Positions 1 through 7,949 of a stretch of DNA of 64,000 bases are shown one piece after another. The stretch comes from Leucobacter sp. Ag1 (GTDB lineage Bacteria; Actinomycetota; Actinomycetes; Actinomycetales; Microbacteriaceae). The stretch spans positions 19,374-83,373 of the forward strand of contig NZ_LAYO01000101.1 of NCBI RefSeq assembly GCF_000980875.1, in the 5' to 3' direction. Below the pieces are notes generated by a model. The model was not told the DNA's origin. It was given only the letters and a program-made list of their open reading frames with translations, and did not search any database. Position numbers and translations under genes: made by a program. Numbering within the stretch: the first letter of the stretch is position 1; each line of letters begins with the position of its first letter.

Positions 1-73
1 CGCTCTCCGGGGTGTGGACGGCGCCGCCGCCGATGAACCACCTGTCGACCTTCGCAACATCGGTGCTTGCCAT
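1..73 (-). CDS. Tail protein after the distal tail protein, 5' fragment only
   Basis: Only the first 24 codons lie in the window; the gene continues to the left. The ATG at 73 is one base past the stop of the distal tail gene and has a GAGAGGAG ribosome site about 9 nt upstream. The visible residues begin MASTDVAKVDRWFIGGG. In siphophages this slot usually holds a baseplate hub or Gp37-like minor tail protein, but the fragment is too short to assign. Confidence 0.6.
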   Translation of the reverse strand, partial: MASTDVAKVDRWFIGGGAVHTPES

Positions 74-74
74 G

Positions 75-980
75 TCAGATGGCTCCTCTCGTTTCGCGCC
101 ACCGCACGGTGACGGACGCGGTGCCCTCCATCGAGGTCCCGCGCAGGGTCAGTTCTTGGGGGCCCGGGGTCATCGACAGGCGACTGAAGTCGGTGTCGGG
201 AGCGAGCACGTTGCGTCCCTGCCCGTTGAGGCGGGACGCCTGGCGGCCGGGGCGGCAGTCGATTTCCGCGGTCTCGTCGTAGGCGAGCGCGCGGGTGAGG
301 CGCACCGTCCATCGGGACACGAGATCGACCTGCGCGCCCGCGTTGATCGGGCCCTTCACGCGGATGATCGGCCAGGCCGGGGCCGTGCCGCCGACGACGA
401 ACGGGCGGCTCCGGTCGGAGTCGTACATCGTCGACAGCGGGGCGACGAGCGGGGCCACCAGGCCGCCGCTGATCGGCGGCACGAGGTCGACCGTCTGCTC
501 GTGCCAGGTCGAGTTACCGTCCGCGTCGACCGTGTACGCCGTCGGATCGGCGGGCACGAAGTAGAGCTCGGCGAAGATGAGGCCGACGCCCTGGTGGTCG
601 TCGTCGAACTTCGCCCGGCGGGGCCGGCCCTCGACCATCTGCACGCCGCCCATGGTGAGTTCGGCGAGGAGTCCCGGGGTCTGGCGCACGGCGTCGGCGC
701 GCCAGACCCTCGCGAGCTCCGTGCGCGCTTCCCACGCGAGGCGCGCGCACTCCTCGACCGGGTACGGTGCGGTGGTGAAGTCGATCTTCACGCTGATCTT
801 GATCTCGCCGGGCTCGACGAAGTCCTGCCCGAAGAGTTGCCCGTCGCCGCGCGGCACCGCGGTGTCGTCGACGCGGTAGGAGTCTGTGGAGACCTCCACG
901 CCGACGAACTGGACCGGCCACTGCGGAGGGCCGAACCGGTACGCGGTCCCGGGGTAGGTGAGGATCCAGTCCCCGTACAT
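75..980 (-). CDS. Phage distal tail (Dit-like) protein
   Basis: A 301-residue protein that follows the tape measure gene, where siphophages encode the distal tail protein joining the tail tube to the baseplate. The start is the ATG at 980 (MYGDWILTYPG), with GGAGGG 6 nt upstream and the tape-measure stop 3 nt away. The sequence is rich in beta-strand-type residues and ends in a jelly-roll-like stretch, with no membrane segment or signal peptide. The open frame extends 5' of this ATG, but that part overlaps the tape measure and has no ribosome site. The role rests on position and length more than on a diagnostic motif. Confidence 0.7.
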   Translation of the reverse strand: MYGDWILTYPGTAYRFGPPQWPVQFVGVEVSTDSYRVDDTAVPRGDGQLFGQDFVEPGEIKISVKIDFTTAPYPVEECARLAWEARTELARVWRADAVRQTPGLLAELTMGGVQMVEGRPRRAKFDDDHQGVGLIFAELYFVPADPTAYTVDADGNSTWHEQTVDLVPPISGGLVAPLVAPLSTMYDSDRSRPFVVGGTAPAWPIIRVKGPINAGAQVDLVSRWTVRLTRALAYDETAEIDCRPGRQASRLNGQGRNVLAPDTDFSRLSMTPGPQELTLRGTSMEGTASVTVRWRETRGAI

Positions 981-982
981 GG

Positions 983-3900
983 TCAGCCCTCCTTCAGCAG
1001 GTCGCCGAGCGTCTCTTCGAGCTCGCGCAGATCGTTCCGAGTGGCGCCAGCGCCGAGATGCACGGTGCCGACGATGGGTCCGTCGCCGCGGCGTCGACGT
1101 TCGAAGCGCGACCGCACCGGCGCGTTGGGCGCCGCCGGGGCCGGAGCCGGGGGAATCCCGCCGCCGGTCGCGAACTGTCGGACTCCGCCGAGCGCGGTCG
1201 CCGGGATTACCGGGAACGCCATGCGCTTGAGCGCCTCGAGCGCGAGCCCGATGTTCCGCTCTCGGTACGACGGGTGCCCGGAGAGGTAGACCTCCCACGG
1301 CACACCGAGCTCACGCTCCGCGAAGATGTGCGTCTTTCCGTCGAGTCCGGCTTTCGGGATCCCGCCGACGACGCCTTGGTACAGCCCGGACGGGAACCCG
1401 CCGGCGGCGAAGTTCTGCACCTTGCCGCCCTGGTAGAACGGGGTCACCATGCCACCGGCGAACTTCTTGCCGCCGTCGACGGAGAAGGTGCGGGTGATGA
1501 TGTCGACCGTCTTCGTGATCGACTGCTGCAACTGGATCGCGGTCCAGGCGGACCAGAACCCGGCAGAGTTTGCGCCGATCACGGTCGTCTTGCCCGGGAT
1601 GCCCTTCCGGATGACGCCGTCGATCTTCGCCTGCGCGTCGTTCGAGTTGCCGTAGACGTAGGCCGTCTTCCCGTCGATCTTCACGACGTTGACGCCGTCG
1701 ATCTTCGCGAATGCGTCGGCCGCGTTCGCGTCGATCTGCACGACCTTTTCAGGGGTCTGCGCCTCCTGGACTTCGCGGACCTTCGCCATGGCGCTTTCGT
1801 TGTCGCCCACGACTACGGCCGTCTTGTCGCTGATCTGCACGACCTGGACGCCCTCGATGCTCTTGTACGCCGAGGCCGCGTCCGCGTCGATCTCGATCTT
1901 CCGCTCTGCCGGAATCTGGTCCAACCTGGCCTTGACCTGAGCCATTGCGTCGGAGACCTTGGCGGCCGAGGAGACGTGGGAGTCGGCCCACGCGATCGCC
2001 TCGGGCTTCGAATCGCCAAGCGCCACACGGGCATCCACGATCTTCTCCCGCGCCTCCTTCAGGATCGCGTTTGCCTTCTCCTGGCTGCCCGTGAGAAACA
2101 GCGTCGCGCCGGCGCTGTCGTTCGCTGCCGAGGCGACGTCGCGGAGCGTCTGCTCGGTCTCGCGTCCGGTCTCGGTGGTGAGACCGAGAGCGCCACCGCC
2201 AGCGTTGAGCGTCTCCGTGAGCTTCTGGTACTGGTCCTGGAGCTTGCTCGCGGCCTCGTCGACATCGAACTGAGACTCGCCGAATCCCTTGATCTGGTCC
2301 GAGAGCTCCTTGATGTTGTCGCCGGTCGACTGCGCGGCACCGGCGAGTTCAACGAGCGACGAAATCTGCTGGTCGGTGCCCGCTGCGCTCTTCTCGGCAG
2401 CGGGACCGATCTCGCCGAGCGCGATCTTCAGCAAGTTCGAGTCGTCCGACGCGACGCCCATGTCGTCCGCGATCTTCACGAGGGAGTCCCGGAACTCGGG
2501 CATCCGATCGAGCATCATCGCGGCCTGGTCGTTGGTCAGCTTGTACGTCTTCGCGAGGTCCGCGAAGGCGCGCTGCGCGGCGGGCGCGTCCGACTCAGCA
2601 ACCGAGGCGAGGGCCTTCCCCGAGTCGCGGATCCGGTTGATCATCTCCTGGTCGGCGAAGCCTTCCATGAAGACGAATCCGTCCGAGTAGCCGTTCGTCC
2701 GCTCGAGCACGGAGCCGAGCTCCTCGAGCTGCTTCGAGAAGTCACCAACCCAGAACTTCGCCGTGTCGCTCTGCTGGAACGCGGTCGCGAGCAGATCCGC
2801 CGAGTTGGCCGTGTTCTTGATCGCGGACTCGAGCTGCGTTGTGGTCGCACGCCCGTCTTCGAGGGCGACGCTGAACATGTGAGCAGCCGTCGTCGCGGCA
2901 ACCAGCGCGATGCCCCATGGCCCGGTCAGGAAGCTCCCGATGCTGCTGAGTCCGGTCTTCAGCCCGGCGGTGGACCAGCCGAGGGCGACGGTGGCGGCCT
3001 TGAACTCGGCGAGCTGCACAGCGCCCTTCATGAACGCGCCGCCGAGCAGGCCGACGCCGGCGGCCAGCAGCGTGACGCCGAGGATCGCGGACTGCAACGG
3101 AGCCGGGAGGCTGTTGTAGGCGTCCACTGCCTGCGTGAGGAGCTGTACCATGCCGCGAAGCGCTTCGTTCGCTCCGGACCCGGTCTGGATGAACGCGGTG
3201 TCGAGAGCGCCTCCGAGCGCTTCGAGGTCGCCCTTCAGATTGTCGAGGCGGGCCGCCGCGGTCTCGGCCGCGTACCCCTGGTCGTTGACCTTGTTGATCC
3301 AGTCCTGGATCCCGGACGCGCCCTCGGAGTAGATGACCGAGGCCGCGCGGATCGCGTCAGATCCGAAGATGGTGCCGAGCGCCGCCTGGCGCTGGGCATC
3401 GTTCATCGTCGCGAGCTTCGTTTCGAGCTGGCCGGCGAAGTTCGCGAGGCCCACGAACTTGCCCTGCGCGTCGAACGCGTTGATGCCGAGCTTCTTCATG
3501 AGCTCGGCGCCGGGGCCGGTCTCGCGTGAGAGCTGCATGAGCATCGTCTTGAACGACGTGCCTGCATCGGAGCCGAGGAGGCCCTGCGACGCGAACGCGC
3601 TCAGCGCGGCGGTCGTCTCCTCGATCGAGAGCCCCGTCTGCGAGGCGATCATCGAGGACTGGTTGAGCGCCTGGGACAGGTCCGTGACGTCGCCCATCGC
3701 CTTGCCCGCGCCGGCCGCGAGGAGATCGGCGACGTGCGACATGTCGGAGCCCTTGAGGCCGAAGACCTGGAGTGCGGTGGCCGCGATCCCCGCAGCCTGC
3801 GCGACGCCGAGGCCGCCCGCGGCGGCGAGGTCGAGGGAACCCTGCAAGCCGCCCTTCAGGATGTCTGCCGTCGAGACGCCCGCCTTCGCGAGCTCCTCGA

Positions 3901-4300
3901 TCGCGTTCGCGGCTTCCGTCGCCGAGAACACCGTGGAAGCGCCCGCCTGGATCGCGGCCTGCTCGAGCTCACGCATCACGCTCTCGGACTCGTGCGTCGC
4001 TGCCTTGACCGCCGACATGGCTTCGTCGAAGTTGGCCCACTTCGCGAGCGCCACTCCAGCGGCCGCCGCCGATGCGAGCCCGAGCTTCGTGAACGCGGAC
4101 CCCATCAGCGTCAGGTCCGAGGCGTTCTGCGTCGCCATTTGCCGGATGCCCTTGGAGAACGTCGTCGCGCCCTGTGCGGCGCCCTCGGCAGAGGTGCGGG
4201 CCTCGCCGAATCCGGCCTTGACGCGCCCGAGCCCGCGGGTGGTCTCGTCGACGCCGTCGAGCGTGAGCGCGGCGGAGAGCCGACCGACTTCGAACGACAT
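983..4300 (-). CDS. Tail tape measure protein
   Basis: At 1105 residues this is the longest gene in the phage. It sets tail length and is threaded through the tail tube. Residues 1-100 are helical and begin MSFEVGRLSAALTLDG, a common tape-measure opening. The next 300 or so residues form the TP901-type core, rich in A, G, S and T. Hydrophobic stretches occur around residues 415-440 and 465-480. Between about 800 and 930 there are imperfect repeats of the type KVVQIDANAADAFAKIDG followed by a T-A-x-V-x-G strand. By the usual rule of about 0.15 nm per residue, the tail would be near 165 nm (inference). It lies directly after the frameshifted tail chaperone pair. Confidence 0.93.
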   Translation of the reverse strand: MSFEVGRLSAALTLDGVDETTRGLGRVKAGFGEARTSAEGAAQGATTFSKGIRQMATQNASDLTLMGSAFTKLGLASAAAAGVALAKWANFDEAMSAVKAATHESESVMRELEQAAIQAGASTVFSATEAANAIEELAKAGVSTADILKGGLQGSLDLAAAGGLGVAQAAGIAATALQVFGLKGSDMSHVADLLAAGAGKAMGDVTDLSQALNQSSMIASQTGLSIEETTAALSAFASQGLLGSDAGTSFKTMLMQLSRETGPGAELMKKLGINAFDAQGKFVGLANFAGQLETKLATMNDAQRQAALGTIFGSDAIRAASVIYSEGASGIQDWINKVNDQGYAAETAAARLDNLKGDLEALGGALDTAFIQTGSGANEALRGMVQLLTQAVDAYNSLPAPLQSAILGVTLLAAGVGLLGGAFMKGAVQLAEFKAATVALGWSTAGLKTGLSSIGSFLTGPWGIALVAATTAAHMFSVALEDGRATTTQLESAIKNTANSADLLATAFQQSDTAKFWVGDFSKQLEELGSVLERTNGYSDGFVFMEGFADQEMINRIRDSGKALASVAESDAPAAQRAFADLAKTYKLTNDQAAMMLDRMPEFRDSLVKIADDMGVASDDSNLLKIALGEIGPAAEKSAAGTDQQISSLVELAGAAQSTGDNIKELSDQIKGFGESQFDVDEAASKLQDQYQKLTETLNAGGGALGLTTETGRETEQTLRDVASAANDSAGATLFLTGSQEKANAILKEAREKIVDARVALGDSKPEAIAWADSHVSSAAKVSDAMAQVKARLDQIPAERKIEIDADAASAYKSIEGVQVVQISDKTAVVVGDNESAMAKVREVQEAQTPEKVVQIDANAADAFAKIDGVNVVKIDGKTAYVYGNSNDAQAKIDGVIRKGIPGKTTVIGANSAGFWSAWTAIQLQQSITKTVDIITRTFSVDGGKKFAGGMVTPFYQGGKVQNFAAGGFPSGLYQGVVGGIPKAGLDGKTHIFAERELGVPWEVYLSGHPSYRERNIGLALEALKRMAFPVIPATALGGVRQFATGGGIPPAPAPAAPNAPVRSRFERRRRGDGPIVGTVHLGAGATRNDLRELEETLGDLLKEG

Positions 4301-4303
4301 GCG

Positions 4304-4690
4304 CTACTCCTTCGGGGTGTTGCGGTGCGCGAAGGTCGCGCCCGTGAGGCTGTCGGGGGTGGCGAAGAGCGCGAGCACGAACTCGCGCAGGCTTCGCCAG
4401 GGGCGCGCGAGCAACCGCGCCTCCGCGATGGGGAGCGCAGGGTAGAAGCGCGCCAGGTCAGGGAGCACGTAGTCGCGCCAGTGCTCGAGCGCGTGCTCCC
4501 AGAGCTGACGGGAGTCGACGCCCTGGCCGTCTCGGTCGGCTTCCTCGCGCTCTAGGCGGAGGTACTCCGGCCACCAGTCGGGTTCGGCGTAGAACCCATC
4601 GCCGAGAGCGCGGCCACCGAATCGAGCCATGTCTTCAGCGCGTCGTACTGATCGCCCAGCCCGCAGGATCGCATCACGCGACCGAGGGCT
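4304..4690 (-). CDS. Tail assembly chaperone, downstream (T-like) part reached by -1 frameshift
   Basis: This frame is open from the slippery site at 4690-4696 to the stop at 4304 and encodes 128 residues as the C-terminal part of a 250-residue fusion with the upstream chaperone. Reading -1 from the slip gives SPRSRDAIL and then runs without a stop into MARFGGRALGDGF. An internal ATG at 4630 exists but has no convincing ribosome site. In lambda and most siphophages the two chaperone products (G and GT) bind the tape measure and recruit tail tube subunits. The frame stops 4 nt before the tape measure start. Confidence 0.8.
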   Translation of the reverse strand, partial: SPRSRDAILRAGRSVRRAEDMARFGGRALGDGFYAEPDWWPEYLRLEREEADRDGQGVDSRQLWEHALEHWRDYVLPDLARFYPALPIAEARLLARPWRSLREFVLALFATPDSLTGATFAHRNTPKE

Positions 4691-5055
4691 TTTGGGTAGC
4701 CGCCGTCCGTCTCATCGAGGAGGTCCTGGACGGCGTCGAGCGATCCGCCCTGCACGTTCCAGAGGATCGCTGCCTGGCTGACGGCCTGCTGCTCGGAGGC
4801 CCGGAGCGCCTGGAAGCGGCGCTCGCGCAGCCATCCGCGCGGCCCGCTGAGCACGAGCACCATGCGGCGCAGCTTCTCGGTGTCGGCGTTCTCCGCGTCT
4901 TCGCCGCCGTCGCTGCGGGTATGGCCGAAGGTGATGCCGAGGAGGATTCCGAGGGCTTCGCGTCCGTGGCGTCCGGGCATGGGCGGGATCCTGAACTCGG
5001 AGTGGCCGAGGTCGAGGACGAGGCAGCTTCCGTCTTCGCGTGCGGTGATGGGCAT
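4552..5055 (-). CDS. Tail assembly chaperone, zero-frame (G-like) product
   Basis: A 167-residue protein starting at the ATG at 5055 (MPITAREDGSCLVLDLG), with AAGGAG 7 nt upstream. It sits between the tail tube and tape measure genes, the fixed place for the G-type chaperone. The zero-frame product continues 45 residues past the slippery heptamer C CCA AAA (codons 120-122) and ends at 4552, overlapping the T-like frame. This double-frame layout is the hallmark of the chaperone pair. The sequence is acidic with no membrane segment. Confidence 0.83.
   Translation of the reverse strand: MPITAREDGSCLVLDLGHSEFRIPPMPGRHGREALGILLGITFGHTRSDGGEDAENADTEKLRRMVLVLSGPRGWLRERRFQALRASEQQAVSQAAILWNVQGGSLDAVQDLLDETDGGYPKALGRVMRSCGLGDQYDALKTWLDSVAALSAMGSTPNPTGGRSTSA
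4690..4696 (-). promoter_or_regulatory. Programmed -1 ribosomal frameshift site (CCCAAAA)
   Basis: On the minus strand the zero-frame codons are TAC CCA AAA, giving the X XXY YYZ heptamer C CCA AAA. Slipping one base back places the ribosome in the frame that runs open to 4304. The heptamer lies inside the overlap of the two chaperone frames. I did not identify a definite downstream pseudoknot. Confidence 0.8.
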
Positions 5056-5098
5056 GGTCGTGCTCCTTGAAGTCTGAGGCGGTCGTGCGAGGGGGGTA

Positions 5099-5133
5099 CC
5101 TCGGGGCGCGGCACGACCATGCGCGCCCCGAGG
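5099..5133 (-). terminator. 12-bp hairpin between tail tube and chaperone genes
   Basis: Positions 5099-5110 pair perfectly with 5122-5133 (core CTCGGGGCGC), with an 11-nt loop. It lies in the 94-bp gap after the tail tube stop. There is no T-run after it on the minus strand. It may be a partial terminator that lowers expression of downstream tail genes, or an RNA-stability hairpin. Confidence 0.45.
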
Positions 5134-5149
5134 GGTCTGGAGCCCCGGG

Positions 5150-5665
5150 CTAGGGGGTGGTGATCGCGGGATTGTCGACGATCTCGCGATCGCCCTTCGA
5201 CGTGAGGGTGAAGCTCAGGAACTCCACGTCCGCGTTTCCGGTGTTCTTGCGCTGGAAGCTCACCTCGGCGGTGAACTGCCAGGACAGTTCCGGGATGGTC
5301 TCGTGATAGACGCGAGCGAGGATGACCTTCTTCGTCGGGTCGCCGCCCTTGAGCGTGGCCTGAGCGGCCGCGATCAGGAGGGAGATGAACGGCTGGATCG
5401 AGCCGGCCGTGTTCTTCACGGGCTTCGCGTCGAACGCGACGGTGAAGGTCTCGCCGACGGTCGGGGTGTCGTCCTGACCGCGGTTCGCATAGGTCGTGCC
5501 GTCGGCGGTCTTCGGGGCCGCGTTGGGCTGGAGGCCGGTGATGTCCGGGCCGCTGAGCCAGGTCGGCTCGGTGGCGGGGGAGACGGGCACGGACGCGACG
5601 TCGAGGTGGAACTCGTAGGAGTTCGCGTTGCTGCCCTGGGTCGGGGCGGGCGGGGTGTAGACCAT
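5150..5665 (-). CDS. Major tail tube protein
   Basis: A 171-residue protein starting MVYTPPAPTQGSNANSY, with AGGAGG 5-6 nt before the ATG. The length, the beta-rich composition (alternating short strands such as ETFTVAF and VSFQRKN) and the position directly before the chaperone pair fit the siphophage tail tube subunit, which stacks as hexameric rings. It has its own flanking hairpins (5692-5718 upstream, 5099-5133 downstream), consistent with a highly expressed, separately tuned gene. No signal peptide or membrane segment is visible. Confidence 0.82.
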   Translation of the reverse strand: MVYTPPAPTQGSNANSYEFHLDVASVPVSPATEPTWLSGPDITGLQPNAAPKTADGTTYANRGQDDTPTVGETFTVAFDAKPVKNTAGSIQPFISLLIAAAQATLKGGDPTKKVILARVYHETIPELSWQFTAEVSFQRKNTGNADVEFLSFTLTSKGDREIVDNPAITTP

Positions 5666-5690
5666 GGCGGTCCTCCTTCTGGGGATACGA

Positions 5691-5718
5691 GAAAGGCCCG
5701 GGCGGATGCCAGGGCCTT
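5691..5718 (-). terminator. Terminator-like hairpin before the tail tube gene
   Basis: AAGGCCC at 5693-5699 pairs with GGGCCTT at 5712-5718. On the minus strand the stem is followed by TTTC. It lies in the 72-bp gap between the connector gene ending at 5738 and the tail tube gene. Confidence 0.55.
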
Positions 5719-5737
5719 GGGTCTGAGCGCGGGTGAG

Positions 5738-6193
5738 CTAGGAGTAGCGGTTGCCGCGGCATTCGAGGTTCCACGTCGACTCGAGCGCGCCCGTCTTCGA
5801 CGGTTCGCCCCATGTCGTAGAACCGATCTGTCGGACTCGGTCAAGCTGGATCCCGCCGAGTACCATCGCTGTCTTGTCGGGGAAGAGGGCCCGGAGGTCG
5901 TCGAGCCAGTCGCGCACCTCGAGCGGGCCGAGACCGGCGTGCCGGGCCCGGACCTGGATCCGAGTGCGCTCGACGTCGAGGACACCGGGCTGCGGCATGT
6001 ACGGCGTGATGACGCACGTCGACACGGCCTCGGCGCCGGGCCCGGTCGGGGAGTGGTCGAAGTAGACCCCGCGCACGCCGGCGGGGTAGGGCTTCATCTC
6101 GGGGTCGTAGACCGCGAGGCCGGCCGCCGAGATCCGCTCGGCGATGCCGACCATGAGACGGGCGGTGTAACCGCGGGGCGTGTAGGCGGTCAT
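5738..6193 (-). CDS. Tail terminator or head-tail joining protein
   Basis: A 151-residue protein starting at the ATG at 6193 (MTAYTPRGYTARLMVG). That ATG overlaps the stop of the previous gene as ATGA, which indicates translational coupling. It is the last of five short connector genes before the tail tube, where siphophages place the tail terminator (lambda U-like) protein. The N-terminal helix that starts on a viral genome position (LMVGIAERISAAGLAV) and the VxVRARHAGLGPLEV stretch resemble minor capsid and terminator proteins of this group. The exact subfamily is not clear from the sequence alone. Confidence 0.6.
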   Translation of the reverse strand: MTAYTPRGYTARLMVGIAERISAAGLAVYDPEMKPYPAGVRGVYFDHSPTGPGAEAVSTCVITPYMPQPGVLDVERTRIQVRARHAGLGPLEVRDWLDDLRALFPDKTAMVLGGIQLDRVRQIGSTTWGEPSKTGALESTWNLECRGNRYS

Positions 6194-6540
6194 GAGATCC
6201 CTAGTTCGTCGCCGAGGCGAGAGGCGATCGCCTGCATAAGGTCGGCCTCGTGCTCCTCGAGTGGGGCCTCGAGGTACTTCGCCTGCCCCTCGTCGTGGTT
6301 CCAGTCGAGCTCCTCGTGCTGACGTGCCGCGTACGGGGTGTCGTAGGAGACATGCGCGGTGAGGTTTCCCGCGGTCGCCTCGGTAACCTGCGCGGACGCG
6401 CGCAGCGGGCCTCGGTCGATCGGGGCGAGCGGCACCGAGAAGCCGCGAAGCAGCTCGGCGCCGTGGTTCAGCGCGGCGGGCGCGGCGCCCGTGAGGCGAG
6501 CGAGCAACTCGTCGCCGTTCCACTCGAGGTTGGCGCTCAT
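6190..6540 (-). CDS. HK97 gp10-like minor capsid / neck protein
   Basis: A 116-residue protein (MSANLEWNGDELLARLTG), coupled to both neighbours by overlaps of about 4 nt. The N-terminal helix followed by a middle T-P-Y-A-x-R-Q-H-E-E motif (residues 67-76) is typical of phage minor capsid or gp10-like proteins that join the head-tail interface. No catalytic motif is visible. Assignment combines this motif with gene order. Confidence 0.65.
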   Translation of the reverse strand: MSANLEWNGDELLARLTGAAPAALNHGAELLRGFSVPLAPIDRGPLRASAQVTEATAGNLTAHVSYDTPYAARQHEELDWNHDEGQAKYLEAPLEEHEADLMQAIASRLGDELGIS

Positions 6541-6881
6541 CGCAGCTTCACCTCCAGCAGGTCCGCGATCCGCGGGTGCTCGTAGCAGGTGACAGCCTCG
6601 ACGGTGCCGGTCGACTCATCAGAGGTGCCGGCCCAGAGTGTCACCCTCGACTCCAGCGGAGGGATTTCGGCGAGGGCAGAGCGCTCGAAGTAGACCGTGC
6701 CCGTGGCGATGCGCTGCCCGTCGTACTGGTCACCGGCCTTGGCACGCACGTCAACGATCTGTGCTCGTGCGACGGTGATCGGCGGGCCGTAGGCTCGGCC
6801 GTTCGCGCCGCCGCCAAGGTGCGGCTCGACGATGACGAGGCCGCGGTGCGGGAGCAGCTTCCCGGGGATCCGCCTACCCAT
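6537..6881 (-). CDS. Head-tail connector / stopper-like protein
   Basis: A 114-residue protein starting at the ATG at 6881 (MGRRIPGKLLPHRGLVIV). The start overlaps the previous gene by 8 bp, and the 3' end overlaps the next gene by 4 bp. The open frame continues further upstream inside the previous gene, but that part is out of register with any ribosome site. The beta-rich sequence, with a GTVYFERSALAE segment, fits a small head-completion (stopper) protein. It is assigned mainly from its place between the adaptor and the gp10-like gene. Confidence 0.6.
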   Translation of the reverse strand: MGRRIPGKLLPHRGLVIVEPHLGGGANGRAYGPPITVARAQIVDVRAKAGDQYDGQRIATGTVYFERSALAEIPPLESRVTLWAGTSDESTGTVEAVTCYEHPRIADLLEVKLR

Positions 6882-7269
6882 CGCGCACCGTCCCCGGGAT
6901 GAGGCCGGCGAGCCGCAGCACGCGGAACGCCTCGGGGTTCCACCGCGGGATCGAAACGGATCCGGCATTTCCGGCCCCCGTGCCGAGGCTCAGCGGGCCG
7001 AGGCTCGCAGCCTCCCCGGCCTGCATCATCTGGATCTCGTCGCCGTGCTCGTCGCGGTGCATCGCCTGGAGGCAGGTCGCCTCGCGCAGCGCCTCGGCGA
7101 CGCCGGGATCGGTCGGCATCCCCGCGGCGTCGACGGCATAGACCGCGGTGAGCAGCATGTCGTCGACGTCGCGGGACGCCGAGCGGAGGAGGCGGGCCGC
7201 GCCGTCCGGCACCGGCTCGCCCTCGAGGTAGACCTCGAGCTGCTCCTTGGTGGCGTAGACGCGGCCCAT
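6874..7269 (-). CDS. Head-tail adaptor (gp6-like)
   Basis: A 131-residue protein that reads MGRVYATKEQLEVYLEG. I chose the ATG at 7269 because AAGGAG lies 5 nt upstream. A GTG at 7275 overlaps the previous stop and is the alternative start. The N-terminal motif T-K-E-Q-L followed by a helix with R-x-L-R-x-A-S-R-x-V-D is typical of phage head-tail adaptors that dock under the portal. The C-terminal half has the usual G-P-L-S-L segment. It is tightly coupled to both neighbours. Confidence 0.72.
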   Translation of the reverse strand: MGRVYATKEQLEVYLEGEPVPDGAARLLRSASRDVDDMLLTAVYAVDAAGMPTDPGVAEALREATCLQAMHRDEHGDEIQMMQAGEAASLGPLSLGTGAGNAGSVSIPRWNPEAFRVLRLAGLIPGTVRDG

Positions 7270-7271
7270 GC

Positions 7272-7562
7272 TCACTCCTTCGGTCCGTCTGCGGACTGCG
7301 CCGCGTGCTCGTCGAGGCGAGCCTGGAGGTCGGCCTTGGTGCCGGTGGTCGAGAGGCCGAGATCGGCGGCCGCAGCCTGAAGGTCGGCCTTGGACGGCGA
7401 CGGTTCGCCTCCCTCCTCCGACGCCTCGACGATGCCGGAGCCTTTGAACAGCTCGGCGGTGCCTTCGTCGATCTCGATGTCGGCGGTGAGACCATCGGTG
7501 AAGACGACGCCACCGAAGACGACGCGGCCCTCGGGCGCGTTCGGGTCGTGGTAGACGGTCAC
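7272..7562 (-). CDS. Small SAP-domain capsid-region protein
   Basis: A 96-residue protein with a GTG start that overlaps the previous stop. Residues 1-45 are acidic and beta-like. Residues 56-88 form a SAP-type helix-extended-helix motif (SKADLQAAAADLGL, then GTKADLQARLDEH). SAP motifs usually bind DNA or sit at the edge of larger complexes. The gene lies between the major capsid region and the head-tail adaptor, together with a second SAP gene immediately upstream. The role is unknown; it may be a head-completion or decoration protein. Confidence 0.65.
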   Translation of the reverse strand: MTVYHDPNAPEGRVVFGGVVFTDGLTADIEIDEGTAELFKGSGIVEASEEGGEPSPSKADLQAAAADLGLSTTGTKADLQARLDEHAAQSADGPKE

Positions 7563-7873
7563 TTCGCCGCCTCCTTCTTCTGCTCGCCGCTGGCCGTGCC
7601 GGTCCCGGTCGCGGGATTCGCGGCCTTGGCCTTGTGCTCGGCGATGCGCGCCTCGAGCTCGTCCTTCGTGCCCTCCTCGGAGAGCCCGAGCGACTTCGCC
7701 TCAGCCTGGAGCTTCTGCTTCGGCGTCAGCTCGGCGGCCTCGACCTTGTAGCCGTGGCGTTCGAAGTACGCGAGCGCGGCGGGGCTGTCGGTCTCGCCCT
7801 CGCCGTTGGCGAAGTGCACGCCCGCGACCTTGCCGGTGAACCCCTCCACAGGGGTCTGAATCTTGGGTGCCAT
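7559..7873 (-). CDS. Second SAP-domain capsid-region protein
   Basis: A 104-residue protein starting at the ATG at 7873 (MAPKIQTPVEGFTGKVAG), with AGGAAGG about 5-6 nt upstream. The first 45 residues include a VAGVHFANGEGETDS strand. Residues 55-80 form a SAP-like motif (QKLQAEAKSLGL, then GTKDELEARIAEH). The C-terminus is Ala-, Thr- and Lys-rich. It is the first gene after the major capsid gene, a place used by decoration proteins in some phages. It shares its SAP module with the next gene, which suggests duplication. Confidence 0.68.
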   Translation of the reverse strand: MAPKIQTPVEGFTGKVAGVHFANGEGETDSPAALAYFERHGYKVEAAELTPKQKLQAEAKSLGLSEEGTKDELEARIAEHKAKAANPATGTGTASGEQKKEAAK

Positions 7874-7901
7874 GTCTGGCCTTCCTCTCGGGATGATCGG
7901 G

Positions 7902-7940
7902 CGCGGGCGGGCCGCACAGGAGGCGTGCGGCCCGCCCGCG
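7902..7940 (-). terminator. Perfect 16-bp hairpin after the major capsid gene
   Basis: Positions 7902-7917 pair with 7925-7940 without mismatch, closing a 7-nt loop. It lies in the 76-bp gap between the major capsid stop and the next gene. No T-run follows on the minus strand. It could be a partial terminator or a processing and stability hairpin that raises capsid mRNA over downstream genes. Confidence 0.6.
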
Positions 7941-7949
7941 AGGGTGGGG

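Noticed and set aside
4674..5813. Long minus-strand open frame of 379 codons over the tail tube and chaperone
   Set aside because: It overlaps two well-supported genes in another frame, has Arg/Ser/Pro composition typical of high-GC shadow frames, and has no ribosome site.
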